Shown one piece after another: positions 1-12,169 of a stretch of 64,000 bases of DNA. The stretch is from assembly GCA_033439685.1 (NCBI GenBank), contig JAUEDM010000002.1, positions 2,542,001 to 2,606,000 on the forward strand. The letters are read 5' to 3'. Below the pieces are notes generated by a model that was not told the DNA's origin, searched no databases, and worked only from the letters and a program-made list of their open reading frames with translations. The translations under genes and the position numbers were made by a program. This stretch comes from Apodospora peruviana. Its lineage: Eukaryota > Ascomycota > Sordariomycetes > Sordariales > Lasiosphaeriaceae. How positions within the stretch are numbered: the first letter of the stretch is position 1; each line of letters starts with the position of its first letter.

Positions 1-1024
1 TGTATATCGCTCTCACCGGCAAGAATAGGTTTGCCAACGAGCATCTCTCCAAAAACGCACCTAACAGTTGAGTTAGCAACCCAAACCAAAGACTGGCTGG
101 CGATGGGGAGGTCTTACCCAACGCCCCACATGTCTATGGCAGTGGTGTATCGCTTGAGATGCATCAGAAGCTCTGGAGGCCTGTACCAGCGGGTGACCAC
201 GAGACTGGTATACTCCCGCTTGGCCTCACAGCCTCCTTTTCCGGGTTTTGGCGTCTCTCCTTCATAGTGTCTCGCAAGACCAAAGTCGGCAATCTGCAAA
301 ATACCTTTGTTGTTAATCAAGAGATTCGCCGCCTTCATATCTCTATGCAGAATGTGATTTTCGTGTAAGTATTTAAGACCTTCAAGCAGTTGTAGTAGAT
401 AGCATTTAATCTGGGGCTCGGTGAAGTGGACTGAGGGATTGTCCAGTAAACCTGACAGGTCGTGGTCCATGTACGGCGTGACCATATACATGATAGGTCT
501 CTTTCGCTTGTCGGCTGGATGGAGGTTAGCAAAAGTTGCTCGCATGGCATACTGCAGATTGACTTGCTTTTTCCTGGAGGCGGGTGTTCGACAGCCATGT
601 TTTCTAAACGCAGGACGTTCTTGTGCGAAAGAAGCTTGAGCAACTTGATCTCTCGGAGGGCAGTGATCGGAAACTGGAGCGTGGTCAGAATGATCGGAAT
701 CACGGCGAGCCAGGGCAGCTGCACTCACGCCATCCTTTTCGTTGTGCATGATGATCTTCTTCAGTGCCACGAGCGCGCCCGTTCGCTTTGATCTCGCGCG
801 GTGAACCTCTCTGATGGAAAAGTTAGGACCAGTATCGCTATAACAGCCGCGTAGAATATGCAGACATGGACTTACCCAAAGGTACCCTCGCCAAGCTTGC
901 CCAAGACCTCATAGTCGGCGATGCGCGAGCAACCGACGAAGCTCGCTTTCGGCCGCTGATGGGCTATGGCGAAAGAGCGCGGAGAAAGCGCACCGCCGAC
1001 TTCGCGTGAGCTGTCGAAGCTCAT
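1..1024 (-). CDS. BUR1: BUR1/CDK9-type cyclin-dependent kinase, 5' part (runs off left edge)
   Basis: Serine/threonine kinase of the BUR1/CDK9 family, which phosphorylates RNA polymerase II and elongation factors in the nucleus. Exons read 1024-876, 810-729, 673-568, 514-118 and 60-<1. The product starts MSFDSSREVGG and holds the Gly-rich loop (GKLGEGTFG), the ALKK lysine, the HRDMKAANLL catalytic loop, DFGLAR, and an activation segment ending TRWYRPPELL. The insert TDKRKRPIMYMVTPYMDHDL is typical of BUR1. The third intron (567-515) starts with GC (GCAAGT), ends CAG and has a perfect GCTAAC branch point; removing it restores the conserved TDKRK join. The C-terminal part of the kinase domain and the tail lie outside the window. 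The gene diverges from the complex I subunit gene. Family assignment is firm; the yeast-style symbol is by homology. Confidence 0.9.
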
Positions 1025-1662
1025 GATTGTAGCGTTAAACGGGCTAGGATCGGACGCTGTCTAGTTCGATATGCGCGACGCCGTGAATGGACGGACACCC
1101 GACTGTCGATGACGGTCGATTCGCGGTGAAAAAAAGAATGTGAAGTTGGAGGGAGAGATTTTGCACCCCTCATCCAGGGATGGCCAGCGTCATGGCTTGG
1201 CAGTCTTTTTGTTGTCGGGGGATTCCAGCGTTATTTGAGAGGGAAGGAAACACCAGAATTGAACCTTTTCAGCAGAACAATGGTTCCGTTTGGTGAAGGT
1301 CAATGAATGGAAAGTTGGAAGGCGACCGAGTTCACACGTGCTACGTACGGCACTTGCCGTGCCGCGTTCCTTTAATTGAGGCACGAACCAGCGCCTCAGA
1401 GGGAGGTCATATGAACTAAATGCCTCAATTATCAGGCCCAAACCAAGTCACTCCCGCGACACTAGCCCACCGCAGCTCTGCCAAGCTCGGCCGCTGTATT
1501 CCGTATTCATCCTCTTGAACTCCCGTCCGTCACTCGTATCTCGATCAATCCGCAACATCCAATTGCGCCGACCACCTCCGATTGACTGCGAAGGGTATGC
1601 CTCCATCCTTACCCCTCTCCTACGACTAATCCACTGACGATCTACGACGGCAGACGGGCACA
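1025..1662. promoter_or_regulatory. Shared divergent promoter region BUR1 / complex I subunit
   Basis: 638 bp between two divergent start codons. No open frame here resembles a gene. The half near the complex I gene is C/T-rich, as expected of a fungal 5' leader. No specific operator can be named. Confidence 0.5.
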
Positions 1663-1924
1663 ATGGCTGGACTTAATCCCCACGTTCCGCGCATTTACAG
1701 GGTCGCCGCCACTGGCCTCGGCGCAAGCATGTGGTTCTTTGTATGTCCAGACACGGGAAACGCTTGTTTTTATTATGTGGTGGCTGGCTAATCAATCAAA
1801 TAGTTGATGTACCGCGCGAAGAAAGATGGTACGAACCCCGAATGACGACTGGACACCCCAGACACTAACCTCGAGGTTGACAGGTCCGGTCCTCCTCGGC
1901 TGGAAGCACCCTTGGGATCACTGA
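1663..1924 (+). CDS. NADH:ubiquinone oxidoreductase accessory subunit, NDUFB2-like (47 aa)
   Basis: Very small three-exon gene: 1663-1740, 1804-1828, 1884-1924. The 47-residue product has one hydrophobic segment (GLGASMWFFLMYR) and ends LLGWKHPWDH. The pattern MWF-x-L-x-YR-x3-DG-x2-LLG-x2-HPW matches the AGGG/NDUFB2 accessory subunit of the mitochondrial complex I membrane arm. Both introns have consensus ends (GTATGT..TAG, GTACGA..CAG), and the frame closes at a TGA right after the terminal His. It is too short to stand out as an open frame. The assignment rests on the short motif only, so NDUFB2 is likely rather than proven. Confidence 0.65.
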
Positions 1925-2175
1925 ACATCGGGCACTGGGCATTTGCTGCGACGGCAGCTTCAACAGAAAATCAAAATAAACACAATTGCATCATCAAGGC
2001 GCACACCATGATCGAGGGATATTTGTAGAGAGGAAGGGGGTTCTGCATTCAGGAACAGGCTTGGTTGGCTATCTGAGGCATGACGTGACGTCCCCGAGCC
2101 GTGATCGGTGCATACGGCAGATGTATACATGGGGAGAAAGAGAAAAGAGAGTTTAAATACAGCCGTCTCAACATC

Positions 2176-3467
2176 CTACGATGACTGCTGCGGCTTTTCA
2201 AACAGAAGATGGGCGACTCCCCATGTATCACCTCCAGCATACCCAAACAGCTCGGAGCAGGCCATGTAGAAGATCTGCCAGCGACTGTACCATCTGTTTG
2301 CGTTCTCCTCCCCGTACGTTTCGATCAGATGCGGCCAGATTTCCTTTTTATGAGCCATCATCTTGACCAACCATGCCTACATATATGTCAATAAATGCGT
2401 GTCTATCCTGGATACCAGGGTACTCACCTCGAGTGTCTTGGAATAGTGCACCCCATTAACCCACCAGTGCTTCTGAACCTTCAAGTCTTTCTGGAAGTAC
2501 AGCAGGAGATCCGACGAAAGCATCGTGCCGCCAGTAAAGAAGTGTGTCGTCATCCAGCCATCCTCGAAGTGGTAGGGTGTGTCTTTGTGGCAGAAATAGT
2601 GTACGAAGAACTTGCCTCCGGGTTTAAGAGCTCTGGAGATCTTGGCCATGAGTGCCTCGTAGTTCTTCATATGCTCAAACATCTTTTCACAGTTATCAGT
2701 ACACGCTCTGATTATCAAAAAAGGACACAATGAAAACTCATACCTCGATGGAGACAACCCGATCAAAGCTCTCATGCTCAAACTCATACTCGGCCACATT
2801 CCCGGTAATCACCTCGAGATTTTTGAGGCTGTTGGCCTTGGCCCGGTTATCGATATACTCCTTTTGCGTCTTTGAGTTGGAAAACGCCACGACCTTGGCC
2901 TTGGGAAATCTTTCGGCAAAGTACAGCGCCGCGGAACCCCAACCGCATCTGGTTTCCCATCATCAATATATCACCAACAACCAACCAACCCAGCAGAGAA
3001 ACTTACCCAAGATCCAAAATCCTCATCCCATCCTCCAGCTCTCCCCGCTCGACATAGGTCTCGAGCATGGCCGCCTCGGCCTCGGCCAGCTTCTCCCTGC
3101 CCTTGGGGTACAGGCACGAGCTGTACTTCATGCGCGGGCCGAGCGTGGCCACCATGACGCCCGTGCCGACCTCGTAGTGCTGCGAGTTGGCGGCGTCGGT
3201 CTCGATGGCGATCGGGCTGGCCCGCAGCTCCTCGGCGAACACCATCTTGCGGGCCTGCCACTCCTCCAGCGAGGCGGGCGCGGCGATCTCGCGGAGGCGC
3301 TGAGCCAGCTGCCGCCTGATCCCAAGGCGGATGACCGAGTGCGGGAGGTAGCCCGTGTCGAGGACTGAGTCGAGGAGCGCGTCTGTATTTTGTTCGTCAG
3401 TCATTCTCTCGTGTGTGTGGAGAATGAACAGTCATGAGACATAGTTGGATAACTTACCGTAACTCAT
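2176..3467 (-). CDS. SAM-dependent methyltransferase, cyclopropane-fatty-acid synthase / coclaurine N-methyltransferase-like
   Basis: Five exons (3467-3458, 3382-3007, 2948-2744, 2682-2428, 2376-2176) give 348 aa. The first exon is 10 nt (M-S-Y plus one base), so the ATG inside exon 2 is not needed. SAM motif I is ILDLGCGWGSAAL near residues 123-135, split by the second intron. VVSIEMFEHMKNY is the motif IV region, and LKPGGKFFVHYF the post-II strand. The order and the FxHM/C-x-H features match the CFA synthase (class I) fold that fungal genomes usually annotate as coclaurine N-methyltransferase-like. No membrane segment or signal peptide is visible, so it is probably soluble. The acceptor substrate cannot be read from sequence; a lipid or small amine are both possible. 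It is convergent with the upstream complex I gene. Confidence 0.85.
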
Positions 3468-4532
3468 CTTGGGCAGTGTTTATGTTCTTTCTCGTGATGG
3501 CGGTATGAGAAACAATGTTGAAACTCTTTTTCCTTTGAAAATAAAGCCCGCTGTTGCTTAATCCAACGCTTATCACGAGAAGAGAGAACAGTAATGAATA
3601 TTAGTGTAGAGTCAATAACAGAGGGTATCTCCCAGCTGCGTTGTCTGTCAGTTTGTTTTTCTTTCTGAAAAGCGAAGAAACGTATAAGTCACAGGGGCCA
3701 AAGACCCTTCTGGAATAAAAGAGTAACGACACCACCGCGTAGTATATATAACAAAAACCAGGCCATCTAACTAGTAAGTACCTAACCCCGGTCTGAAAAG
3801 CACAACTGATCATCAAGCCGGAGGCGTTTCGGAACGTGGGCTGCAACCGAGCATGAGTGTCTAAGCGCTTGCAGCAAGACAATACCTAACAATGAAATGT
3901 ATAGTTTCTTCCATTCCCGTAACTAGAGCGTAATCTCTCACCAAATCGACACAGTATATACCTCAAATACAACAACAGGGGTAAGAAAATCAACTTGGAA
4001 CTTCTTTGACTCCGGACCCCCCCCCCCCCTCCGGCTCTCCCGATAGGCCGTTCGTGGCTTTAGTCTTTACACACCACCGGCTGCGGGCCCGATTCACACC
4101 TCCCTTGCCGGGATCGCGGGATCGCGGGCGGGTTGGTCACCAGTTATCCTCATTTGAACATTTACTGACCTCGGGTACCAAGATTAGGTGTCTTGGACAC
4201 TAGAAAACACTTCCCGTATTCAGCGATGCTTACAGACGTACATAAACAGGGACCTAGTTATTATCGTTACTTCAGGGATTCAAACACTCCGAATGTCCTA
4301 TTTCCATATTCACTTGCACAAGAAAAACGAGTAACCAAATGCAAAGCTCGAGGTTGATGATAATAACAATGCGCGCTGATATTTCTCCTTTAAACCTAAC
4401 AACGCAACGCCTGCCTGCTGTGCAACCAGAGTCTTATCTACAAATAATATATACCCAACCATACCATTCAAACCCGCCCAGACAGACCACTAAATCAACG
4501 CCACGAAACAAAATATATATCTACAAAAACCC
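3468..4532. other. Intergenic: methyltransferase promoter and P5B ATPase 3' region
   Basis: No gene recognised. It contains a run of 13 C at 4017-4029 and a short GGGATCGC duplication near 4110. Open frames here are short and unconserved. Confidence 0.5.
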
Positions 4533-7500
4533 TCAAAACAACATCCTCTCCCTAATAACCTTATACTCCTTCCGATTCTTCGGCGACTTGGTGTACCGCT
4601 CCCTCAGCTGCCCAACAACCCTCGCGAGCCTCGGAAACACCGTATGCTCGCCCACCCACGCCGACACCAGATACAGCACCCCCAAACCCGAGATATACCC
4701 CTTAAAGCCCCAGCTCATCCACGTAAGCTGCATCAGCTGCCGTAACCACTCCGCCGGCGGGCCCGAAATCATAAATACCGTCACGCCAAGCGTAACCAAA
4801 ATCGTCGCCACAAACGGCCAGTTTTTTGACGCTGGCTGCCGAAACGGCCTGCCGGCATTTAGTACCACGCCCGCAAGAATATACTCGAGACACGAAGTTA
4901 GGAAAAGCGCCGTGTTCTCCGAGTTCTCCACGTTAGACTTATCCGGATTCACAATCGGCGGAATAAACCACCCCTGCTCGCGCACAGCGACAAACACCGC
5001 CGCCTGCACCAAGATACAGATACAAATCTGGCCCAGCAGCGGCGTCAGCACTTTTCGGGATACCAGGTCCGCGGTCGGCCGTTTCCTGCACAGCTCCGGG
5101 TATGGCCCCGCCCAGCTCATAAACACGGCGATCGGCAGGATCAGCGCCAGGTCGATAAACAGGAACTGGAAGTCGCCCAGGTTCGACGCCGACGCGTACA
5201 AGAAGCTGACCGACGTGAACTGTATCGCCGAGTACAGGCTCATGTACTTGAAGCAGCTGAAGCTCGTGACCAGCGCCGCTCGACCCTCGCGGATCACTTC
5301 TGGCACGCAGCGGATGTCGAAGACACGCGAAGTAAAGGGCGCCGCGACGGACGCCTCGGCCTCGGACAGCGAGATACCAATGTCCGCCGCCTTGAGCGCG
5401 CCGCAGTCGTTGGCGCCGTCGCCGCAGAAGCCGACGCAGTAGTCGATGCTTTGCAGCTTCTCGACCAGCTCGTGCTTCTCGTCGGGCGACATGCGCGCAA
5501 ACACTTTCCCGGTGACCAGCATCCTGCGCATCACCTCGGGCGGCGCAAAGTCCACCACCCACCTAAACACGTCGCCGCTCACGGCGATCGAGTAGTTGCG
5601 CAGGTTCGAGATGTCGTAAGGGAGAGATGCGTCTCCCTCGGGCGGAGCTGGCAAGGGAAGAAGAGTCTTTTCGTCCAATTGGTAGATGTGGTTGTCGATG
5701 CTCTCCCACTGCAGTTGCGCGTTGGGATCCCTCGAGTGGCCATGGACGAACCGTGGGACGAAGCAGTGTGCCGTCTTGCTAATCATGTTGCACTCCCTTG
5801 CGACGCTGATGGCCGTGAGGATATTGTCCCCAGTCACCATCACGGTGCCGATATTAGACTCGAGAAGCTCGCTTAATACCGATGCTGTTACTGGCTTCAG
5901 CTTATTCTCAAAGATGATGAAGCCAACAAAGTCCAGCTCTGATTCGACCACGTGCCGCTTCATCTTCTGGGCCTTCACCCAGCTAAGTTTCTTGATGTGC
6001 TTGGTCGCACACCCGATGACTCTGTAGCCCTTGTGAGTGTAGTGAGAGAGCAGCTCGTCGTAGTCAGAGGGGACTGGTAGTATCGGTTAGCTTCTTGAGA
6101 CAGGTATTTATTCATGCAGGTGTACTCACAAGACTCGGGCCTGCAAATCTCACGCATGCACTCTGGCGCACCCTTGACATAGATGTCTCCAGATTGCCGA
6201 CCGAAGGTCCTCACAATTACGCTGGCTCGCCTCAGTTGGGAGACAAACTCGAACGACTTGAGAACTCCAAGTTCGAACGGCACCTAGTGATACACAAAGT
6301 CAGTATCATTGAGGGCAGGTTCCTTTCGACCCGCAACCAACTTACATTCGATTCCTGACCAATCCCATTCGTCTGACTCTTCGCCGTAGGCGGCGGTCTA
6401 GCAATAGACGGATGAAGGGTCCCCTGTTCCTCATCATCCATATTGCCACGACTACCGCCAAGTTCACTCTGCTCCACAAAAGACCACTTCGTAAACTCAA
6501 ACATCTTGAGATCGAGTGGATCGCCAATAAGCTCACCGTCGACTGACCTCAGGGAATGACAGGTTGCCATTGTGTAGAGGGCTGCCGTTTGCGGATCAGT
6601 AGCGTCGCCTTTTCCAGAGTTATGATCAAGACCATGCTGAACAAAGGCGTCAGGGTCAGTCAGTATCTCGCCAAATCTCTTGTTAGCTGGATTGACCACC
6701 CGCACGCCAAGGATATCAAGACCTTCCTCCGTGAGGGTGCCGGTCTTGTCAAAGCACATTATATCGACCTTGCCACCGACGTTCACCCTCTGGGGACTAA
6801 TGCAGAATATCTGCTTGCCCTTGAGGCGGGTCAGTGCGAAGTTAGTACCGATGGTAAGCGTTGCCGGCAGTGCTGGCGGTACAACGATAGTGATCAGATC
6901 CAGAGCCCGCACGATGATGAGATGCCACTCCAGATGAAGCCTCAGGAAGTTTATGAAGGAAGCGACAAATCCCAACATCGCCACGCAAGCCATGACGGAG
7001 ATATATCGGAACGAATCTCTGTAGAACTTGAACCCTGACGGTTTCGGGAAGAGCATGGAGCGCACGAGAGCACCCTTGGTGGTGTTGAAGCCGGTCCTTA
7101 CGACCATGGCGAGTGCTACAGCTTCTTCATCCTCGTCCTGCGGTTTTCGTGCCCGAATAATCTTCGTACCGCAGAACAAGAAATGACGGCCGACTTCTGG
7201 GAGCACTGTCGACGCGGACAAGTCCAGGTTTCGGAGCGTCTCGTCTGTGGCTGGAGTCTTGGACACGGGCACAGATTCGCCCGTGAGCATACTCTCGTTG
7301 ACGATGCAATCGCCGCTGAGAAGAAGACTGTCTGCAGGAAACTGGCCGAGGCTTGGATCGCTGACTTCGTAAACATCGCCCGGGATTAGATCGCCAGATG
7401 ATATGTAGCGCCCTACACAACGAATTAGTCTTTTCTGAGACATGGGATGGAGAATGATATATACGCACAAAATCCGTTTCTCAAGACTCTAACATCACAG

Positions 7501-8911
7501 ACGAATCGAGATATGTCTCGTAGCCTTTTCATTGTCTAGAAAACGATTAGCTTGACTCTGGCAAACTGATCAGTTGGGGTTGTATAAAATCCTACAGATC
7601 GCGTTTCAATAAGCGTCGTGACGATGCTGCCGAATGACATGAGGAAAATTGCAACGGCGTAGTAGTAGTATTGGTCAAGAGACCAGAGAATCAGACTGGC
7701 GATTTGGAAGACATAAAAGGGGTGGAAGACCTGGGTTTGATTAGTAGGGACCTCTTAGTCTTTGTTTAGTAAGTTGATGACTTACTTCGTCAACAAGAAG
7801 GCGGAATATAGACTTTTGTTCGATATCAATGAGGTTATCGCCAAACACCACGTCGCGGTGGCTCTTCTCCTCCTGGTCAATACCGACCCGAATCGCCCGC
7901 AGATCGGACCACAGGGGATCTTTCCACCCATTGCACAGGAGGAACTTATCCTTGAGCGGGTGGTAGTAAAACCGCACATAGCGGTAATTAAGTGTGCGCA
8001 GATCTCGCAGTATCGGATCCGGGTCGTCCTCCAGCAAGTACGAGGTCATCTTTTCCGGGGCGCCAAACACGGTCGACAGTACCCTCCCGTAGGGCTTCGA
8101 GTCCACTTGAAGAATGGATATCTCGTTCCACTGGTTCTCCAGGACGACCCATTGGCAGTCGTGTAAAGGGGCCGGTCGCCCGACCAGTTTGACATGCCAC
8201 CTGGGCAGCCAGCGAAATAGCAACCATCCCAGGCCGAACGAAGCGACGCAGATAAGGATGTAGGCCGCAAACCCAAAACTGCTTGTTCCGAACCCGGCGA
8301 TTGCGATGTACAAGTCCTCGTTGGTCATATGTATTTTCTGGCTTAACCGGCCGGTGGGATGCGCACCGCTCCCGCCCGACATGCCGCTGTCGTGGCGGAG
8401 GAGCCTGCTGTGCACAGAGTGCCTAGACAGCGCCGAGCCCCGTCGGTGAAGCACATAGTCGTTGTCGTCGGCACGGCGTTCGAGATCGGTCGAATCCTCT
8501 TCGTCCTCCCGGCCCGTCTCGTCGTCAAACGGGAGTGATTCGCTTACGGAAGCGTCGTCGCGTTCGCGTTCCCGTTCTAGCGACTCTTCTTCGTCTTCCT
8601 GGTAAAAAGAGAAGCTCGTGGTCGAGTCGGCACGTCTTCGGAAGTGGTTAAAGGCGGAAACGCTCGTGGGCAAAGACTCGGCCATAGGACCCGAGAACAC
8701 CTGGTTAACTGGTTAGAACAGACAAATCTGATCACTTCGACGGGTGAAAACAAACCTCGTCGTGCGCCATCTCGACATCCTCAAAGATACTGGTGCTGCT
8801 CTGGTTCGACTGGAGCGCATAAAAACCTGGCCGACCACCGATGGATCTCGCCTGAGGGTGCCCATACTCTCCGTAGTCCTCTGCGCCATCTCCGTTGCTG
8901 GGGCCGTCCAT
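4533..8911 (-). CDS. YPK9: P5B-type ATPase (YPK9 / ATP13A2 family)
   Basis: Seven exons (8911-8756, 8700-7786, 7730-7596, 7535-7469, 7412-6346, 6283-6130, 6073-4533) give 1344 aa; the frame closes exactly. P5B ATPases sit in vacuolar/lysosomal membranes; the human member exports polyamines and the yeast member protects against heavy metals. The N-terminal ~200 residues are acidic and Ser-rich, then come paired hydrophobic segments. Signatures are the actuator loop TGES (~472), the P5B-specific membrane motif PPALP (~605), the phosphorylation site DKTGTLT (Asp ~646), TGDN, and the hinge GDGANDC. About six hydrophobic segments follow the last motif. PPALP favours P5B over P5A (SPF1). The start in the 156-nt first exon was chosen because the long second exon begins at a splice acceptor without its own ATG. 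All catalytic motifs are intact. Cargo in this fungus is inferred only from the family. Confidence 0.95.
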
Positions 8912-10643
8912 TGCGGCTGCTTCTCACAAGAAGGCTACGTGCGTTTCTTGGAGTTTGTATGACTGGCGTGCATCTTTGGCAAGATAATTGGCAGCAGAAA
9001 CAATGTTTCGGTCGACAGTTTGTTGGTATTCTTGTTATTCTGTGGCCGAGAAGTAGAACCCACTGGATCGGCAGCTCCCAAGTACAAGCCGCCAACATAC
9101 AAGTTAGAGGGTGTGGAGATAAATTCGTTAGGAACATGACGTCGGTTTCGGTTGGAAGTAGACCTCGTTACATGCATGTAAATCGACAATGTTGATTCAC
9201 CCCGCCTCTACACAGTGCCCGCAATGCAGCAGTGAGAAAGTTTAGACGAGGTACGAATACCGGACGGCGGAATCCAGGTATCACAAAGGCTCCATTGTTC
9301 AGGTACAGTATCAGCAGCCAGAACCGGCCTTCATATCGGGATTCCTAGATCCTCTTTCACCACCTTATCTGCCCATGGATAATTGATGTTGGATTCATGG
9401 CTCTGGTTGACCAATGAACCGTGCACAGGAGTCGTCTTTCCCATAAGGCGACCCTCATCATTGATGGGACGGGAGTGGGACCTTTCACCTGGGATTGGGC
9501 ATGCTTCGTTCTGCCTTTTCGCCCCTCCATTCAACCTTCACTAGCCGGTACTAGGCAGTCGGAGGCGATCTGCCTTATCAGACGGCGAAAGATTGGATTG
9601 TGTGCTTCACACGTTCTCGTTGTTGCGATACCGGTAGGTTGCAAGTTTATTCCGTAATTAAGCAGTATCTTTCAGATGATTTCTTCGTCCGGCCTCTTCG
9701 ACAGGCCTGGCAAGCAGACATGCAATATAATTCGTCGTCGGGCCCGGGCTAGGCGCTGGAGCTTGACCGCCCCGCAAAGAGCTGTACACATTACGGTGTG
9801 CTCACGACTCATCATCAATGCTTCACAAGGGCATCAAACAAGGGCGCGCCGGGTAGGTAAAATCCCACATTTGTCAGACACGCTCTCACGAGAGGCGGGG
9901 AAGTGTGAAAATTTGCGTCCGCTTTGAGGTCTCTAGTAATGAAAAGACGCGACCGGACGGACGGGATGTCAGTACCGGCTCCATTAGAGGTGGCGATGTG
10001 TTTCGTCGTCCCAACTGATGGTCAGCGTACGTGCCCCGCCATAGGTAGCCCCGACGAGGATGACAAGGAGGCCGAGCCACCGGCTGTCTTTTTGTATCTC
10101 TAGCAGTGGCACGGTAGTGTCTACGGATGCTTCGCCGTACATACAGTGCTGGCTTGGCGCTGAAGTTACCGGTAGAGATTGTCTGGACTCTGGACGATGT
10201 GGGGATTCCGACATTCCGACAGCTGGTGAAGCTTGTTTGGATAGGTAGGCAAATGGATAGGAGTGGGTTGGAGCCACTGCAGTTGATAAGTTGATGGGAT
10301 ACTGTATCTTAGTACGCAGGTACGATTCATCACACCGAAGAGAATTCATCAAATGGTCGGAAATGGCGACTGGTGACTCTCGCACTGGGCCAGAGCCCCG
10401 CAAATTTCATTGACAACTTTTTCTCCATCCCCTCCCTCAACATTCTTTCCGTGCACGAGCGCCGAGCCACACCACAGCACACCTCTCTTTGCCTTTTTTC
10501 CAAATTCTAAACTTCAACCCGCATCTCCCTTCCCGACAACACAAATAAACACATTCCCAATATCTCGCTCTCCCACTGCACAACTCCGCCTCTGCATCTC
10601 ATCTTTACCGGTCGTGTCAATATCGGCATCTCAACTCTTCACC
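8912..10643. other. Divergent intergenic region YPK9 / NAP1
   Basis: 1.7 kb between divergent genes. The right end is strongly C/T-rich and is probably the NAP1 leader. Apart from the weak minus-strand candidate at 9984-10214, no gene, tRNA or repeat is recognised. Confidence 0.5.
9984..10214 (-). CDS. Candidate small single-pass membrane protein (76 aa), unproven
   Basis: Open frame starting MSESPHRPES and ending DDETHRHL. The last ~35 codons (from QKDSRWLGLL) have a strong C/G bias at third positions and encode one plausible transmembrane helix (WLGLLVILVGATYGG), unlike the flanks. The first half has poorer codon use and may instead be leader or intron. No family is recognised. Transcript or orthologue data would decide. 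Confidence 0.25.
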   Translation of the reverse strand: MSESPHRPESRQSLPVTSAPSQHCMYGEASVDTTVPLLEIQKDSRWLGLLVILVGATYGGARTLTISWDDETHRHL

Positions 10644-12169
10644 ATGGCTGAACCCATCAGAAACAAGCGGCCAGACCCGACTACCGCCCCGTAAGTCCAT
10701 TCCGTGTTTGGGGCCATTGTGACGCTGTCACACGCCCTGCTGCCCGCCCGCTCGCGATAAGCCGTTCAGGCACTGATATTTTCGCGTCGGAAACAGTACC
10801 CCGCAGAACACACCCGCGAGCAATGCTCCCATTTCATCGCACGCCCAGCAACCCGGAGTTGCTAGCATCAAGGAAGGTATGGCTGTCACATTCTTGCTGC
10901 CCAGCAAAGTCACCTGTGTCCCCTGTCACATGCTTACCCGTGTCTTTTTTCCGCAGAGGAGCTGGATCGTGCTGCTGCGGCGTCCATCTTCGCCCAAAAT
11001 CCCCAGCTCGTCTCTCTGATCCAGGGCCGTCTCGGCTCCCTGGTCGGCCGGTCATCAGGGTACATCGAGTCGCTCCCCACCGAGGTCAAGCGTCGCGTCG
11101 CTGGCTTGAAGGGCATCCAGAAGGAGCACTCCAAGCTCGAGGCTGAGTTCCAAGAAGAGGTCCTCCAGCTTGAGAAGAAGTACTTCGCCAAGTTCACTCC
11201 CCTGTACGAGCAGCGTTCGGCCATTGTAAATGGCAGCACGGAGCCCAGCGAGGAGTTGGTCAAGGCCGGCGAGGAAGATGAAGAAGAAGATGAGGAGGAC
11301 GCTGAGGGTGCCGCTGTGAAGGAGGAGAAGGCTCCCGAGTCTGCCGAGAAGGTGGCTGGCATCCCCGAGTTCTGGCTGTCTGCCATGAAGAACCAGATCG
11401 CCATTGCCGAGATGATCACAGATCGTGACGAGGGTGCCCTCAAGTACCTTACGGACATCCGCATGGAGTACCTCGACAAGCCTGGCTTCAAGCTGATCTT
11501 TGAGTTTGCCGAGAACCCCTTCTTCACCAACAAGACTATCACCAAGACGTATTTCTATCAGAACGAGAGCGGATATGGTGGCGACTTCATCTACGACCAT
11601 GCTGAGGGCGACAAGATCGACTGGAAGACTGGTGAGGACTTGACTGTTCGCGTCGAGCAAAAGAAGCAGCGTAACAAGAGTAAGTTTTTTGGCCGATGTC
11701 TGAGCCGTTTACCACCGGATCACTAATTGGAGTAGCCACCAAGCAAACCCGTATTGTCAAGAAGACGGTGCCTACTGAGTCTTTCTTCAACTTCTTCTCA
11801 CCCCCTGCCGCCCCCACCGAAGAGGACGATGACGCGGCTTCCGACATCGAGGAGCGCCTGGAGCTCGACTACCAACTTGGTGAGGACATCAAGGAGAAGC
11901 TTATTCCCCGCGCTATCGACTGGTTCACTGGCGAGGCACTTGCCTTTGAGGAGCTGGATGAGGATGACCTAGAGGGATTCGAGGATGATGATGACGAGGA
12001 CGACGATGACGTCAGCGAGGATCAGGACGATGAGGATGAGTCTGAGGATGACGACGTAAGCGAACCTCCTCCGTTATCTTCATTTCAACTCGTGACACGG
12101 CTGACTAACATGGCCCAGGAGGATGGCTCCAAGCCCAAGCAGGAGGCTGCTGAGTGCAAGCAGAGCTAA
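10644..12169 (+). CDS. NAP1: Nucleosome assembly protein 1 (NAP family histone chaperone)
   Basis: Five exons (10644-10690, 10797-10876, 10957-11679, 11736-12055, 12119-12169) give 406 aa, the usual NAP1 size. NAP1 chaperones H2A-H2B and shuttles between cytoplasm and nucleus. After a poorly conserved N-terminus comes the long dimerisation helix (LEAEFQEEVLQLEKKYFAKF), an acidic insert, the core (IPEFWLSAMKNQ; YFYQNESGYGGDF), and the conserved FFNFFSPP segment. The C-terminal tail is extremely acidic (runs of Asp/Glu), as expected for histone binding. The last intron falls inside the acidic tail, and the final exon ends in a Lys-containing, less acidic 16 residues. The ATG lies in a CACC-ATGG context. 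Confidence 0.97.

Noticed and set aside
3003..3404. Start of the methyltransferase at the ATG within exon 2 (MTDEQNTD)
   Set aside because: Those codons lie in the first intron; splicing to the upstream ATG gives MSYDALLDSVLDTGY with consensus splice sites.
4339..5442. Long plus-strand open frame of 367 codons
   Set aside because: It is a shadow opposite the last exon of the P5B ATPase, whose motifs are clear; the plus frame has no recognisable domain.
10410..10643. In-frame open extension of 78 codons upstream of the NAP1 ATG
   Set aside because: It contains no ATG, is C/T-rich leader sequence in which stops are rare by composition, and NAP1 homologues start near the chosen MAEP.
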